Under the pieces are notes generated by a model, which saw only the letters and a program-made list of their open reading frames with translations, made no database searches and had not been told where the DNA came from. Source: G965227875 sp965227875 (GTDB lineage: Bacteria > Pseudomonadota > Alphaproteobacteria > Rhizobiales > JAJFHC01). Taken from it: a DNA stretch of 64,000 nt. The stretch is taken from contig OZ245783.1 in the NCBI GenBank assembly GCA_965227875.1, positions 3,162,001-3,226,000 on the forward strand. The letters run 5' to 3'. Positions within the stretch are counted from its first letter, which is position 1. The number at the start of each line of letters is the position of its first letter. Of the stretch, positions 1 to 8,582 are shown in pieces. A program made the translations under genes and the position numbers.

Positions 1-662
1 GCGATCAGGCCCTGGGGCAGGAAGTACATGTTGGCGATGGAGTGTTCGAGGCCGATCAGGACGAAGGCCGAGATCGGCCAGATGATGGCGAGGATCTTGC
101 CCGCCGCCGTGCGCGCGGCGAGCGTGAGCCAGACGGCGAGGCAGACGAGGATGTTGCACAGGAACCCGCGGGCGAAGGCCTCGGTCGGCAGGAGCGCCGT
201 CTTGCCCGTGGCGATCTTCGCCGCCGTCTGGCCGAGGGCGCCGTCGAGCAGTCCCGTGCCGCCCATGACGACGGCGATGCCGGCCGCGCCGACGAAGTTG
301 CCGATATAGACGAGTCCCCAGTTGCGCGCGAGTTCGCCGCCGCCGATCCGGCCGTCGACCAGCGCCATCACCATGAGCGCATTCCCGGTGAAGAGTTCAG
401 CGCCGCCGACGACCACGAGGATGAGGCCGAGGGAAAACACCACGCCTCCGAGAAACCGGGCCGGCCCGAAACCCGCGTCCGCACCGGTCATCACGGCCGT
501 GTAGGCGGCCGCCCCCAGGGCGATGAACGCGCCGGCCAGCACGGCCAGGGTCACGATCTGCAGGGCGGGAAGGCGGGCCTTGGCCACGCCCGCGGCTTCC
601 ACGAGATCGGCGATCTGGGCAGGCTTGTAGGCGTCGAGCCCGGTGGGGTTGTTTTCGGACAT
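1..662 (-). CDS. Formate/nitrite transporter (FNT) family channel, partial
   Basis: This frame is open from an ATG at 662 to the left window edge, so the C-terminus is missing. About 220 residues are visible: a short cytoplasmic N-terminus, then strongly hydrophobic helices, including GAELFTGNALMV and a second segment with NFVGAAG and later FLCNILVCLAVWL. The FTGN and FLCN motifs are typical of FocA/NirC pentameric channels for small monovalent anions such as formate or nitrite in the inner membrane. The substrate cannot be told from sequence. It lies about 100 bp downstream of, and on the same strand as, the monooxygenase gene. Confidence 0.85.
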   Translation of the reverse strand, partial: MSENNPTGLDAYKPAQIADLVEAAGVAKARLPALQIVTLAVLAGAFIALGAAAYTAVMTGADAGFGPARFLGGVVFSLGLILVVVGGAELFTGNALMVMALVDGRIGGGELARNWGLVYIGNFVGAAGIAVVMGGTGLLDGALGQTAAKIATGKTALLPTEAFARGFLCNILVCLAVWLTLAARTAAGKILAIIWPISAFVLIGLEHSIANMYFLPQGLI

Positions 663-763
663 GGCGTCGATCCGGTTGTTGCAGTCAGGCACAAGCATGG
701 CAGCCGTCGCGCGCCTGCGCCTTGACCCCGATCAACCCGGCCGGTGCGCCGGACCGATGGCCG

Positions 764-2707
764 TCAGGACCGCGGCAGCATGAAACGGGCGAAGTATGCG
801 GCCAGTTCGTCATGCGCATCCAGTGGCAGGACATGGGCCACGTACTGGTCCGGGCGCACCACCACCATGCAGCCGCGATCCCTGTCGATGTCGCGCAAGG
901 AGAAGATGTCACGCGCCGGGTCCGGATCCGCGCAGAACATCTTTTCGTAGTCGAGCAGCCCCAGTCGCCCCTTTGCCGGCAGCAGCAGGGCGGGCATGTC
1001 TTCCAGCGCGAGCGATCGGTGATCCTGCTGGAACACCGCCCGGACATCGATGACGGAATCGATGTCCGCACCCTCTGGCGTGAAACGCCGGACGGGGGAA
1101 TCCGCCGCCCCTTCCAGGAACGCGCACAGGTGCCGGATGCCCGAGCCGGTGGCCGCCGGCTCTTCCGAGCCGGAAAACGCGAACAGGCGCCAGCGTCCAT
1201 CCGCCGCGACGGTGTGTCCGAGATGAACCGGCTTCGCGTCGCCCAGCCGGATGACGGGCGCGGAGTGAAAGCGGGTGCCGATGCCGAATCCGCGCGCGAG
1301 ATGCTGGTGGGCAGGCTCCCCGGTCAGCAGGGAAGGCGTGTACCGTGTCGCGGTGCCCGCGGTGTATCGGCCGTGCCGCACGAAATAATCCTGCACCTCC
1401 GCGGGGTCCACGCCCTCGCCATCGGGGTCGTCGGGCGACTTCAAAGGCGCGCTCAGCATGGCCGCCCATTCGCGGTCGAACTCGATCAGTTCCCGTGCCA
1501 CGGCCTGGCGCTCGGCCGAATAGGTGTGGAGGAATTCGGGTGCCGTCTGGCCGCGCAGGACGGCGGCCAGCTTCCAGCCCAGATTGAAAGCGTCCTGCAT
1601 GGACACGTTCATGCCCTGGCCAGCTTTCGGGCTGTGCGTGTGGCAGGCGTCCCCGGCGATGAAGACGTGCGGCGGCCGCGTCTCCGTCTCCCCGTCCGGC
1701 ACGTCGTCGAACCGGTCGCAGAGCCGCTGGCCGATCTCGTAGACCGACCACCACGCGACCTCCTTCACGTCGAAGGCATAAGGACTGAGAATGCGCCGGG
1801 TGGCGTCGATGAGATGGTCGACGGTGATGTTGCGGCTCGCCACGCGTTCGTCCGCCCTGAGCTTGTCGAGCTCGACATAGATGCGCACGAGATACCCGCC
1901 CTCGCGCGGGATGAGCACGATGTTGCCCTCGCGCGCGGACTGGATCAGCGCCTTGCGCCGGATGTCGGGAAAGGTCGTGACCGCGAGCACGTCCATGACG
2001 CCCCAGGCCTGGTTGGCGGAATCGCCCTTGAGTTCGCGGCCGAGCGACCGGCGCACCGTGCTGCGCGCGCCGTCGCATCCGACCGCGTACCTCGCCCGCA
2101 CGGTTTCCACGCGGCCCTCGTGACCCTCGTCGAGCCTCTCGAAGCGGGCGGTGACGGGCCGGGCCGCCGGTCCGCCGCCGGCGGACGACGCGTCGATGTC
2201 GACCTCGAGCAGACGCCGCGCGTAGTGCGGTTCGAGCCGACTGGCGGAATTGCGCATGACGTCGAGATAGAAATCGTGCACCCGCGCCTGGTTGAGGATG
2301 ACGTGGGGAAACTCCGACAGCCCGTCCTCCACGTCCTGTATGCGTCCATGCCGCGTGATGTGTTCGGGCCGGTCGGCGTCCGGCTTCCAGAAGGTCGTCT
2401 CGTTGACCCAGTAGGCCTCCTTGAGCATGCGCTCGCTGAACCCGAAGGCATGGAACATCTCCATGGTCCGGCAGGCCACGCCATCGGCCTGGCCCAGCTG
2501 CAGCGGACCCGTTTTCTGGTCGACGATGCAGGTCCGGATCCCTGGAAAGGCGGAAAGCTGGGCGGCGAGCGTCAGGCCGGCCGGGCCGCAGCCGACGATG
2601 AGCACATCGCACTCCTCCGGCAGCGCATCGGTTCGCTCGGCCGCTCCGGCCGCGGGCTCGGCCACGGACGGGTCCCCGCTCCGGTATCCGTTGAGATGAA
2701 ACTGCAT
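764..2707 (-). CDS. mobA: 3-hydroxybenzoate 4-monooxygenase-like FAD enzyme
   Basis: The product is 647 aa. The ATG at 2707 follows a good GGAGGA site; the open frame extends further but would run into the operator. The N-terminus carries the FAD dinucleotide motif VGCGPAGLTLAAQL. Mid-protein GDACHTHSPKAGQGMN is the second FAD motif of phenol-hydroxylase-type flavoenzymes, and the C-terminal part is the thioredoxin-like dimerisation domain of that group. The opening residues MQFHLNG, the phrase ELGQADG-like LQLGQADG and the overall length match Comamonas MobA as I remember it, which converts 3-hydroxybenzoate to protocatechuate using NADPH and oxygen. A related phenol 2-monooxygenase is the main alternative. 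A MarR regulator is divergent, as in known mob loci. Confidence 0.82.
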   Translation of the reverse strand: MQFHLNGYRSGDPSVAEPAAGAAERTDALPEECDVLIVGCGPAGLTLAAQLSAFPGIRTCIVDQKTGPLQLGQADGVACRTMEMFHAFGFSERMLKEAYWVNETTFWKPDADRPEHITRHGRIQDVEDGLSEFPHVILNQARVHDFYLDVMRNSASRLEPHYARRLLEVDIDASSAGGGPAARPVTARFERLDEGHEGRVETVRARYAVGCDGARSTVRRSLGRELKGDSANQAWGVMDVLAVTTFPDIRRKALIQSAREGNIVLIPREGGYLVRIYVELDKLRADERVASRNITVDHLIDATRRILSPYAFDVKEVAWWSVYEIGQRLCDRFDDVPDGETETRPPHVFIAGDACHTHSPKAGQGMNVSMQDAFNLGWKLAAVLRGQTAPEFLHTYSAERQAVARELIEFDREWAAMLSAPLKSPDDPDGEGVDPAEVQDYFVRHGRYTAGTATRYTPSLLTGEPAHQHLARGFGIGTRFHSAPVIRLGDAKPVHLGHTVAADGRWRLFAFSGSEEPAATGSGIRHLCAFLEGAADSPVRRFTPEGADIDSVIDVRAVFQQDHRSLALEDMPALLLPAKGRLGLLDYEKMFCADPDPARDIFSLRDIDRDRGCMVVVRPDQYVAHVLPLDAHDELAAYFARFMLPRS

Positions 2708-2750
2708 GTTCCGCGTCTCCTCCACGCGCGCCAGCTCGTGCGCATATCGT

Positions 2751-2791
2751 AATTTGATAAGTATGCTGATTATCAGTATGCTTGTCAAATT
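2751..2791. promoter_or_regulatory. 41-bp near-perfect palindrome with mirrored divergent promoters
   Basis: The segment reads almost the same on both strands around a centre at 2771. On the minus strand TTGACA (2788-2783) and CATACT (2765-2760) are separated by 17 bp and point at the monooxygenase gene. On the plus strand TTGATA (2754-2759) and TATGCT (2777-2782) are also 17 bp apart and point at the MarR gene. A dimeric MarR protein bound here would block both promoters; that is inference. Confidence 0.7.
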
Positions 2792-2819
2792 GGGAGCACG
2801 AGGTCACGGGAGAGTGCGC

Positions 2820-3293
2820 ATGCGGCTTGTCAATGAAATGCCGGGACATCTCGTCCGTCGGCTTCAGCAGATCGCGGTGGCGGTCTTCCATGCCGAAGTC
2901 GGCAAGGCGGGGTATGACGTGACGCCGGTCCAGTTCGCCGCGCTGCACGCCATTCGCGGCAATCCGGATATCGACCAGGCGACGCTCGCGGGGCTCATCG
3001 CCTATGACCGCACGACGATCACCGGCGTGGTCGACCGGCTCGCCCAGAAGGGTTATGTCGAACGCCGCGCCAGCCCGCGCGACCGCCGGGCGCGCGCGCT
3101 TCGCGTCACGCGCGATGGTCTGAAGGCGCTCGAGGGTCTTGAGCCGGCGGTCGAGGCAGCCCAGGAGATCATGCTCCGGGGCCTCACGGATGACGAGGCC
3201 CGGACCTTCATGCGCCTCCTGAAGAAGGCGACCACCGCCGTCAACGATCTCAGCCGCGCGCCGATGCGGGCGGATGCCTCCGATCCTCATTGA
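2820..3293 (+). CDS. MarR-family transcriptional regulator (MobR-like)
   Basis: The product is 157 aa, starting at an ATG just after GGGAGAG; the longer open frame would begin inside the divergent gene's leader. The central part is a winged helix: QFAALHAIRGNPDIDQATLAGLI, then the recognition segment DRTTITGVVDRLAQKGYVERR and the wing SPRDRRARALRVT, all standard MarR features. Flanking helices would form the dimer interface. Its position opposite a 3-hydroxybenzoate hydroxylase gene suggests it is the 3-hydroxybenzoate-responsive repressor MobR. The ligand is inferred from context only. Confidence 0.85.
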   Translation: MRLVNEMPGHLVRRLQQIAVAVFHAEVGKAGYDVTPVQFAALHAIRGNPDIDQATLAGLIAYDRTTITGVVDRLAQKGYVERRASPRDRRARALRVTRDGLKALEGLEPAVEAAQEIMLRGLTDDEARTFMRLLKKATTAVNDLSRAPMRADASDPH

Positions 3294-3451
3294 ATTTTCG
3301 GACGACGCCGGTCAACAGGTGCCGGAACGTGCGTTCCCGCCTGCCGGCCCGAACGCACGCAAACCGCATTTGGTGTGCCGGATGGCACAGTTCCGAACTT
3401 TGGACGCATTAAATGTATCGAGGCGAAACCCGAAACTGTGGATGTGAGATC

Positions 3452-4639
3452 ATGGCTATCGACGAAACCCGCGGCGTAGTACAGCCGACCACCACCAGCA
3501 CCGTACAGGACGTAGGCAGCACCACCGGGCAGTTGGGCGACCATTCGGTGTCCCCGGGCATCGGGTCCCGGATAAAGGCCGGTTTTTCCAGCTTCTTCCA
3601 GGGCATCAAGGACTTCTTCACGAGCCTGCCGACCCGTTACGAGAACTGGCAGGAAGGCCGCGCCGTGAGTTCGGCAAAGACCGCGGCGGCAAACGCGGCG
3701 CAGTCCGTGGCGGAGGATCTCGCCGGCGGGACGGTGACGAAGAAGACGGCCGACCGGCTTCAGACCCTGATGGCCAAGGCCGAAAGGGCCGGCCAGAATC
3801 CGCAGGACGTTCTGATGACGGCGATGCGGAAACTGAGCAGCGAGCAATTGTCCTCCATTGCGACGTCGGACCTCGATACTGTCGCGACCACGCTCAAGCA
3901 GCACACGCGCCAGGGCCTCGAGGATGCGGCGAGGACGCTCGACGCGCTCTACAGCAGCGGAATAGCGAAGTATGACGGCACGCAGGTTCGCGCCATGATC
4001 GGCGGGGCCGAAGCGCGCATCGACGAATTCGTCAGCGAAATCGGCAATGCGGCGGATCTCGTCCTGCTCGGACAGAGCCGGATCGGCGAAGGAAACGCTG
4101 CGGCCATCAGGCCGGAAGCCCTGATGCGGTTCTTCGAAAAGAATTTCGAGAAATGCACGAGTACCGAGTTCTGGAGCGATCCCATGGCCCGCGGCAATGT
4201 CGATAACTTCGGGGCGGCACTGGCGCTGACTGTTCTCGAACGCATAAAGGCTGGCGGTGAGGTGACCGCCCAGGACATCGCGGATCTTCAGCGGACCCTC
4301 TCGCTGTTCGACAATGGCGAGCGTCCCGGCTCCATGTTCTATATCGAACCCGCGCCGGATGTCGCTGCCCTGCTTGGTCCTGACGGCGTCGGCGAATTGA
4401 CCGACGAGAAGCTTCAGACCCTCACCCAGGTCGTCTACGACCGTTTCATGGGGCCGGATGCCGGTTACGAGGTGAACATGAGCACGGGCCAGGCCAGAAG
4501 CATACGCGCCACCTTCGGCGACGAAACCAAGACGGGCGAGGAGCGGTTGTCTGCACTGCGCGAGACCATGGACGGCGTTCTGACCTCGCAGTACCTGGGG
4601 GAAAAGAACCTTGTCTCCCCCTTCGACCGGGCGCCGTGA
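3452..4639 (+). CDS. Orphan alpha-helical protein of unknown function
   Basis: The product is 395 aa from the ATG at 3452, which is preceded by a GGATGTGAG stretch; an in-frame ATG at 3413 is less likely. I do not recognise the family. The first 40 residues are rich in Thr, Ser, Gly and Val and look disordered. A short amphipathic stretch (IKAGFSSFFQGIKDFFTSL) follows, then a long mainly helical region. No signal peptide, transmembrane helix or catalytic motif is obvious. The gene stands alone between the MarR gene and a stem-loop terminator. A disordered N-terminus ahead of a helical body would fit a secreted effector, but nothing else supports that. Confidence 0.7.
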   Translation: MAIDETRGVVQPTTTSTVQDVGSTTGQLGDHSVSPGIGSRIKAGFSSFFQGIKDFFTSLPTRYENWQEGRAVSSAKTAAANAAQSVAEDLAGGTVTKKTADRLQTLMAKAERAGQNPQDVLMTAMRKLSSEQLSSIATSDLDTVATTLKQHTRQGLEDAARTLDALYSSGIAKYDGTQVRAMIGGAEARIDEFVSEIGNAADLVLLGQSRIGEGNAAAIRPEALMRFFEKNFEKCTSTEFWSDPMARGNVDNFGAALALTVLERIKAGGEVTAQDIADLQRTLSLFDNGERPGSMFYIEPAPDVAALLGPDGVGELTDEKLQTLTQVVYDRFMGPDAGYEVNMSTGQARSIRATFGDETKTGEERLSALRETMDGVLTSQYLGEKNLVSPFDRAP

Positions 4640-4666
4640 CGGTACGGACATCGCTGGGCAGGGCTG

Positions 4667-4692
4667 CACCTCCGGTCTTCGGACCGGAGGTG
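4667..4692 (+). terminator. Stem-loop terminator after the orphan gene
   Basis: An 11-bp perfect stem (4667-4677 with 4682-4692) closes on a UUCG-type tetraloop, 28 bp after the stop of the orphan gene. The following T-content is modest, so it may also protect the 3' end or serve the convergent gene. Confidence 0.6.
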
Positions 4693-4734
4693 TCGTTCTG
4701 ACCGCGGTCGGGTTCGCCCGTCCGGAGCCTGCCG

Positions 4735-5127
4735 TCAGCTGAAGACCTCGGCCGTGGCGGGCGCGGGCCGGCCCTTGCGGACGAGCAGGACGATCCACCA
4801 CACCAGGCTGGCGAAGGGCACGACGAAGAGCAGGTTCCACCATTTCGAGGCGCCGATATCGTTCGTGCGATGCACCGACCACAGCAGGATCAGCGTGTGA
4901 CCGGTGACGTAGATCGCGCCGAGAACCACGAGCACCGCCTGACCGGCCACGCCGGCAAGACCCCCTGCGCCCGCCAGGGCGACCGTCAGCCCCGCGAACA
5001 GGGCGAGCGATCTCAGCGCGTAGGATTTGCGCGTGAGGCGCTTCTGCGGATCGGCGAAGACGATCGGCAGAAACGCAACCAGAAGAAAGGCCGCACCGGC
5101 GGCGGCGGCGACGATGTCCTTGTCCAT
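4735..5127 (-). CDS. Small DUF805-like membrane protein
   Basis: The product is 130 aa with about four hydrophobic helices: near residues 5-25, 38-58, 62-84 and 98-116. The phrase HRTNDIGASKWWNLL followed by a hydrophobic segment resembles the conserved RxxDIGxSxWW region of DUF805 proteins, which are small inner-membrane proteins of unknown role. The gene is convergent with the orphan gene, and the stem-loop at 4667-4692 lies between them. Confidence 0.6.
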   Translation of the reverse strand: MDKDIVAAAAGAAFLLVAFLPIVFADPQKRLTRKSYALRSLALFAGLTVALAGAGGLAGVAGQAVLVVLGAIYVTGHTLILLWSVHRTNDIGASKWWNLLFVVPFASLVWWIVLLVRKGRPAPATAEVFS

Positions 5128-5263
5128 GAGACTCTCCTCGTTCGGTGACCGGTCTCAAGACGCCGGTCATGAGGAGGAAGTCGCGCCAGGCCACGCGAAG
5201 GTTCAAAGGAAGCGAGCAGAGTGAGCTGATCCGTCGGCTGGAGGCCGCTCCCGTCAGCCAGGG

Positions 5264-5566
5264 TCAGCCGCCCCAGACGTCCTGGTAACGGGCCGTCGAG
5301 TCCTCGAGCGGATAGTCGCGATAGGTCATGGTCCGCCTGGCCGAATGGAATGTCAGGCTCGTGACGACGATGCCGGCGACGACGAGCATGTGCCCGACGA
5401 CCAGATGACCGTACCAGGCCCAGGCCGTCGTGGCGGCGCAGAAGATTGTCGTCCACATGAGGCTGAGATAGAGCATGGTCTGGAAACGCTGTACCGGCGG
5501 CAGGTTCCTGAGGGGATTGAATCTCGAGTCCATGACGAGGCGATAAGTCGACGCGATGAAAAGCAT
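5264..5566 (-). CDS. Hypothetical membrane protein
   Basis: The product is 100 aa. Residues 30-52 and 56-76 are hydrophobic and likely form a two-helix hairpin (LYLSLMWTTIFCAATTAWAW and HLVVGHMLVVAGIVVTSL). The N-terminal 28 residues are polar (MDSRFNPLRNLPPVQRF) and the tail is charged. No family is recognised. It lies between the DUF805-like gene and the DCC-family gene on the same strand, so the three may be transcribed together. Confidence 0.55.
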   Translation of the reverse strand: MLFIASTYRLVMDSRFNPLRNLPPVQRFQTMLYLSLMWTTIFCAATTAWAWYGHLVVGHMLVVAGIVVTSLTFHSARRTMTYRDYPLEDSTARYQDVWGG

Positions 5567-5643
5567 GTTCGGGTCCTTCTTTGAAATTGATGTGCGTGGA
5601 AATTGTCAATGCGAGGGCGCCTTCACCCTCAGCTAAGAATGGA

Positions 5644-6102
5644 TCAGGGGTTGCCGTGTTGCCGTCGGCCGGCTGCGATCCTTGTCTCGCGCCGCGCGGC
5701 CCAGCGCTGGAGCATGGGCCGTGCCTTGAGAAACGTCTCATAGGCACGTTCGAGCATCGACGCCAAAGGCCGGAAGCTTGCGATCCTCGCGGCAAGCCGG
5801 AACCGGGGAAACGCCCCCCACAGCCGCAGGAAGGCGGCAGCTCCCGATTTGATCGTGCCGTCCCGGTCGACGACGTGAAAGCGCGCCATCGCCTGGCGCC
5901 CGGAAACTCCGGGCGCCACGTCCGCTGTCCTTGCCTGGCTCACGTCCGTCCAGACGATCGGTTCGTCCGCCGGGGTTCGACGAAAGAACGCCACTTCGCG
6001 GCGACACAGGGGACAGGACCCGTCGAACAGCACGGTCAGGGATCGGTCCGGATCCGGATCGTTTGGGGCCGGCTCTCGCGGGCTCTCGGTCGGGACGCTC
6101 AT
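5644..6102 (-). CDS. DCC/DUF393-family thiol-disulfide oxidoreductase-like protein
   Basis: The product is 152 aa from the ATG at 6102, with GGAG about 9 nt upstream. The defining motif is LFDGSCPLCRREVAFFRR near residues 24-41, which carries the CxxC pair of the DUF393/DCC family. Later GVSGRQAMARFHVVDRDGTIKSG is the usual middle block. These small proteins are predicted thioredoxin-fold proteins, and substrates are mostly unknown. The frame is open to 6201, but the upstream residues are Arg-rich and lack a ribosome site. Confidence 0.8.
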   Translation of the reverse strand: MSVPTESPREPAPNDPDPDRSLTVLFDGSCPLCRREVAFFRRTPADEPIVWTDVSQARTADVAPGVSGRQAMARFHVVDRDGTIKSGAAAFLRLWGAFPRFRLAARIASFRPLASMLERAYETFLKARPMLQRWAARRETRIAAGRRQHGNP

Positions 6103-6522
6103 TCGGGCAGGCTCCGGTAGGTGTTGCCTGACTGTATACGTCGCGGCGCGGGATCGGATCACGACGCGGCCCGGGCGGCCGGGCGTATGTGGCCGCCACA
6201 TGGCCCGTTTCCCTGTGGCGGGCCGCCCGAATGCGGTGGACTCGGGTTGTGTTATTTTTGCAACAGTCCGGCGAAAAGGTTAACAAATGGTTAATATTGC
6301 GTTGGTCGCGTCTGGATCGCGTGGTTTGATCCTTTCCAAGAGGGAAAGTGTCTCGATCAACGATCCTCCGAGGGGCTTGGCGTCGTCGCATGGCGCGCCT
6401 GCATGCGGAGGCCCTTTTGGGAAAAGGATCGGTCGGCGCGCGATTCTCCAAAAAATGGGGGCCTGACAAGGCAGGGCAGCGATGGCCAGGCAAATCGCCT
6501 GGGTGCCCGGGGGGAGATCGCC

Positions 6523-8049
6523 GTGAAACGAGCAATCCTGTTTGCCACGATGGTGTTGGGCGCGTTCGCGTTCGTCGCGCCGGCGCACAGCCAGGTCGTG
6601 GCGTCCTGTCCGCAGGTGAATTCCGGCAACGAGGTTCTCGTGCAGGCGTCCGACGGCAATTGTCTTGGCCCCTTCGGGCAGGTCGGCGGGAACATCAACG
6701 GCAGCGGCGGCGGCGCGCCGCGTGTCTTGCGGGTGTTTATCGGCGGCAACGAGATCAGGATCGATCACACCAACGAAGTCACCAATGTTACGGCCACCGG
6801 TTTCGCCGGAACGGATCCCGGATCGCTGAACACGACCGGTGCCGTCAATTCGACCGTCCAGTTCGATGTCGGCGGCAACACATACACCTTCCAGATCGTC
6901 AAGAACGCGGGTGCGACGACGATCCAGGCCTTTGACGTCTCGCAGGTCGTGGCGCCGGCCGCGGGCGGCACTGGCGATGATTCCAAGAACCTCGGCAACC
7001 AGCAGTCGTCACTGTCCAACCTCGTGATGAACCTCCAGGCGAACGCGCTCGGTGACGGGCTCTTCGGTCATCTGGACGGTGTTTTCGGGGGCGGCTCGAA
7101 CGGCGGGCCCGTGGTGACCGCCTCGACGTTCTCCGCATCGACCACGGGCGTGGCCGAGTGGCTGGACGAGAACCGGAAGCGGAACCTCGAGACCCAGCTT
7201 GCCGACCTGCCGTCCCATGAGGGCGGACAGGCCGTCACCGTGATGCCCGTGGCCGCGCTCATGCCGCGAACGAAGCCCAAGTGGAACGCCTGGATCAAGG
7301 GCAACTACCGGTTCTATGACGGCGACGGGTCCTCCTTCGACGGCGATGCGATCGATGTGCTGGCGGGTCTCGATTACCGGGTCTCGGACAGCGTGGTGAT
7401 CGGGCTTGCGGGCGGGTACGGCGTGACCGATTTCGACACGCTGACCGGCGGCACGTCCGGAGCATTCGAAGCGGACGGCTACACCGCCGGCGCCTATATG
7501 GGCATCAGGCTCGGAGACAACGCCCAGTTCGACACGCTGGCCGCATATACCTATTCCGATTACGAGAACCGTGTCGGCGCGGTGACGGGAGAGTTTTCCG
7601 CCCACCGGGTGACCGTCGGTGCCCGTCTGAAGGGCACGTTCGAGTCGGCCGGCGGGTTCTTCATCGAACCTGGCGTGCGTGTGCTCTACGCCGAGGAGCG
7701 CCAGGACGCCTATACGGATTCCGCGGGTGTCCGCCAATCGAGCCTGACGATCAGGGCCGGACGCGTGTCCGCCGGCCCCAAGGTGGGTTACGTCCATCGC
7801 TCGGACGAGGGGTCGACCGTGAAGACATGGCTGGCGGCCTATGGGGAATATGATTTCTCCAACCAGGGAAACGCGCCAGCTTCTGGCCTGCCCGATTTCG
7901 ACGACATCATCTCCGGCCGCGTGAGCGTCGGCTTCTCGGCCTCGTCGGCAAGCGGCGTCGGAATTTCGCTCGAGGGTGATGTCGGCGGCCTTGGCTCCGG
8001 CGAATACATCAGCTACGGCGGGACAGCCCGGATTGCATTGTCGCTCTGA
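6523..8049 (+). CDS. Outer-membrane autotransporter-type beta-barrel protein
   Basis: The product is 508 aa. The GTG at 6523 sits 7 nt after GGGGGAG and opens a clear signal peptide (VKRAILFATMVLGAFAFVAPAHS, cleavage after AHS). A passenger of about 230 residues follows, rich in Gly, Asn, Thr and Val and low in charge. The last 260 residues show alternating amphipathic strands, as in GLDYRVSDSVVIGLAGGYG and RLGDNAQFDTLAAYTYSDYE, and end in ARIALSL with the hydrophobic terminus used for barrel assembly. This is the autotransporter/porin-like barrel pattern. No protease triad or adhesin repeat is visible in the passenger. Confidence 0.78.
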   Translation: MKRAILFATMVLGAFAFVAPAHSQVVASCPQVNSGNEVLVQASDGNCLGPFGQVGGNINGSGGGAPRVLRVFIGGNEIRIDHTNEVTNVTATGFAGTDPGSLNTTGAVNSTVQFDVGGNTYTFQIVKNAGATTIQAFDVSQVVAPAAGGTGDDSKNLGNQQSSLSNLVMNLQANALGDGLFGHLDGVFGGGSNGGPVVTASTFSASTTGVAEWLDENRKRNLETQLADLPSHEGGQAVTVMPVAALMPRTKPKWNAWIKGNYRFYDGDGSSFDGDAIDVLAGLDYRVSDSVVIGLAGGYGVTDFDTLTGGTSGAFEADGYTAGAYMGIRLGDNAQFDTLAAYTYSDYENRVGAVTGEFSAHRVTVGARLKGTFESAGGFFIEPGVRVLYAEERQDAYTDSAGVRQSSLTIRAGRVSAGPKVGYVHRSDEGSTVKTWLAAYGEYDFSNQGNAPASGLPDFDDIISGRVSVGFSASSASGVGISLEGDVGGLGSGEYISYGGTARIALSL

Positions 8050-8121
8050 CGCGGACGTACGCTGCCGCTGCGGCCATGCGCAATCGGATGCAACGGAGAG
8101 CTTCCATCTGAAATCGCAGGA

Positions 8122-8165
8122 AAATTTGGTCGGAGTGGCAGGATTTGAACCTGCGACCCCCTCGT
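8122..8165. repeat. attL: 44-bp direct repeat with tRNA-Pro 3' fragment
   Basis: The segment matches 9827-9870 exactly. It covers the encoded CCA, the acceptor 3' strand, the T-arm and the variable region up to the anticodon stem of tRNA-Pro read on the minus strand. Similarity fades beyond 8165, where the anticodon bases are not retained, so it cannot make a tRNA. Confidence 0.85.
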
Positions 8166-8262
8166 GCCAAACAACAGGATCGGGTGCGAAAACTTCAGAA
8201 AACCGCGAAATACCGTTCCAAATGTTGCGTTTCTGTTCACAGTAAGCTGTGCAGAATCGCCG

Positions 8263-8288
8263 TGAAACTGTGCACGTGCACAGTTTCA
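8263..8288. repeat. 26-bp perfect palindrome
   Basis: The half-site TGAAACTGTGCAC at 8263-8275 is followed directly by its exact reverse complement at 8276-8288, with no spacer. A related partial copy (ACAGTAAGCTGTGCAG) lies about 25 bp to the left. The zero-loop geometry fits a dimeric protein-binding site better than an RNA hairpin. It lies inside the element near the left attachment repeat. Confidence 0.65.
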
Positions 8289-8366
8289 AGCGGGGCGCCG
8301 TCAGTATGTCTTCGCGATATCGTCTAGCAAGCCAGAAGGATAGAATTTCGATCTCAAATCCACGTA

Positions 8367-8582
8367 CTAGAGAATCACGGTAAGCTTGGTTTCTGCGCCG
8401 TTTTTGTCGCGTATTGTTATGGTGTCACCATTGATTTGGTGCTGCGTGATAACGTCGAGCAACTCTATAGATCGGCGCAAAACTTCCGTAAGTGATCCAC
8501 TGTCTAGTCGTTCTTGCAGCTCATTCAACTTTGCTTTCGTTTTTGAGCTGACAACAAGATTTATTCGCTCTTTTTGATTCAC
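8367..8582 (-). CDS. Ribbon-helix-helix (CopG-like) protein
   Basis: The product is 71 aa. The pattern INLVVSSKTKAKLNELQERL, then SLTEVLRRSIELLDVI, is the beta-helix-helix layout of the Arc/MetJ/CopG fold, in which a two-stranded ribbon from a dimer reads DNA. The tail is acidic and polar. Such proteins act as repressors or antitoxins; no toxin partner is visible. Its start overlaps the end of the upstream membrane-protein gene by 62 nt. Codon use is markedly AT-richer than the chromosome, which fits acquisition. Confidence 0.65.
   Translation of the reverse strand: MNQKERINLVVSSKTKAKLNELQERLDSGSLTEVLRRSIELLDVITQHQINGDTITIRDKNGAETKLTVIL

Noticed and set aside
42..725. Long plus-strand open frame over the left edge
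   Set aside because: It is antisense to the FNT channel gene. The minus-strand reading shows clear FNT motifs, and this frame has the Arg/His/Gly-rich character of a GC-rich shadow.
722..2752. 676-aa plus-strand open frame
   Set aside because: It is antisense to the well-supported monooxygenase gene and has no domain character.
909..3290. 793-aa minus-strand open frame
   Set aside because: It overlaps both the monooxygenase and the MarR gene in the wrong frames and is Arg/Pro/Gly-rich throughout; a shadow frame.
3325..3336. GAAC-N4-GTTC, a Gram-positive-style LexA site
   Set aside because: Alphaproteobacterial LexA uses GTTC-N7-GTTC, as seen at 12954. This match lies just after the MarR gene and is best read as a chance short hairpin.
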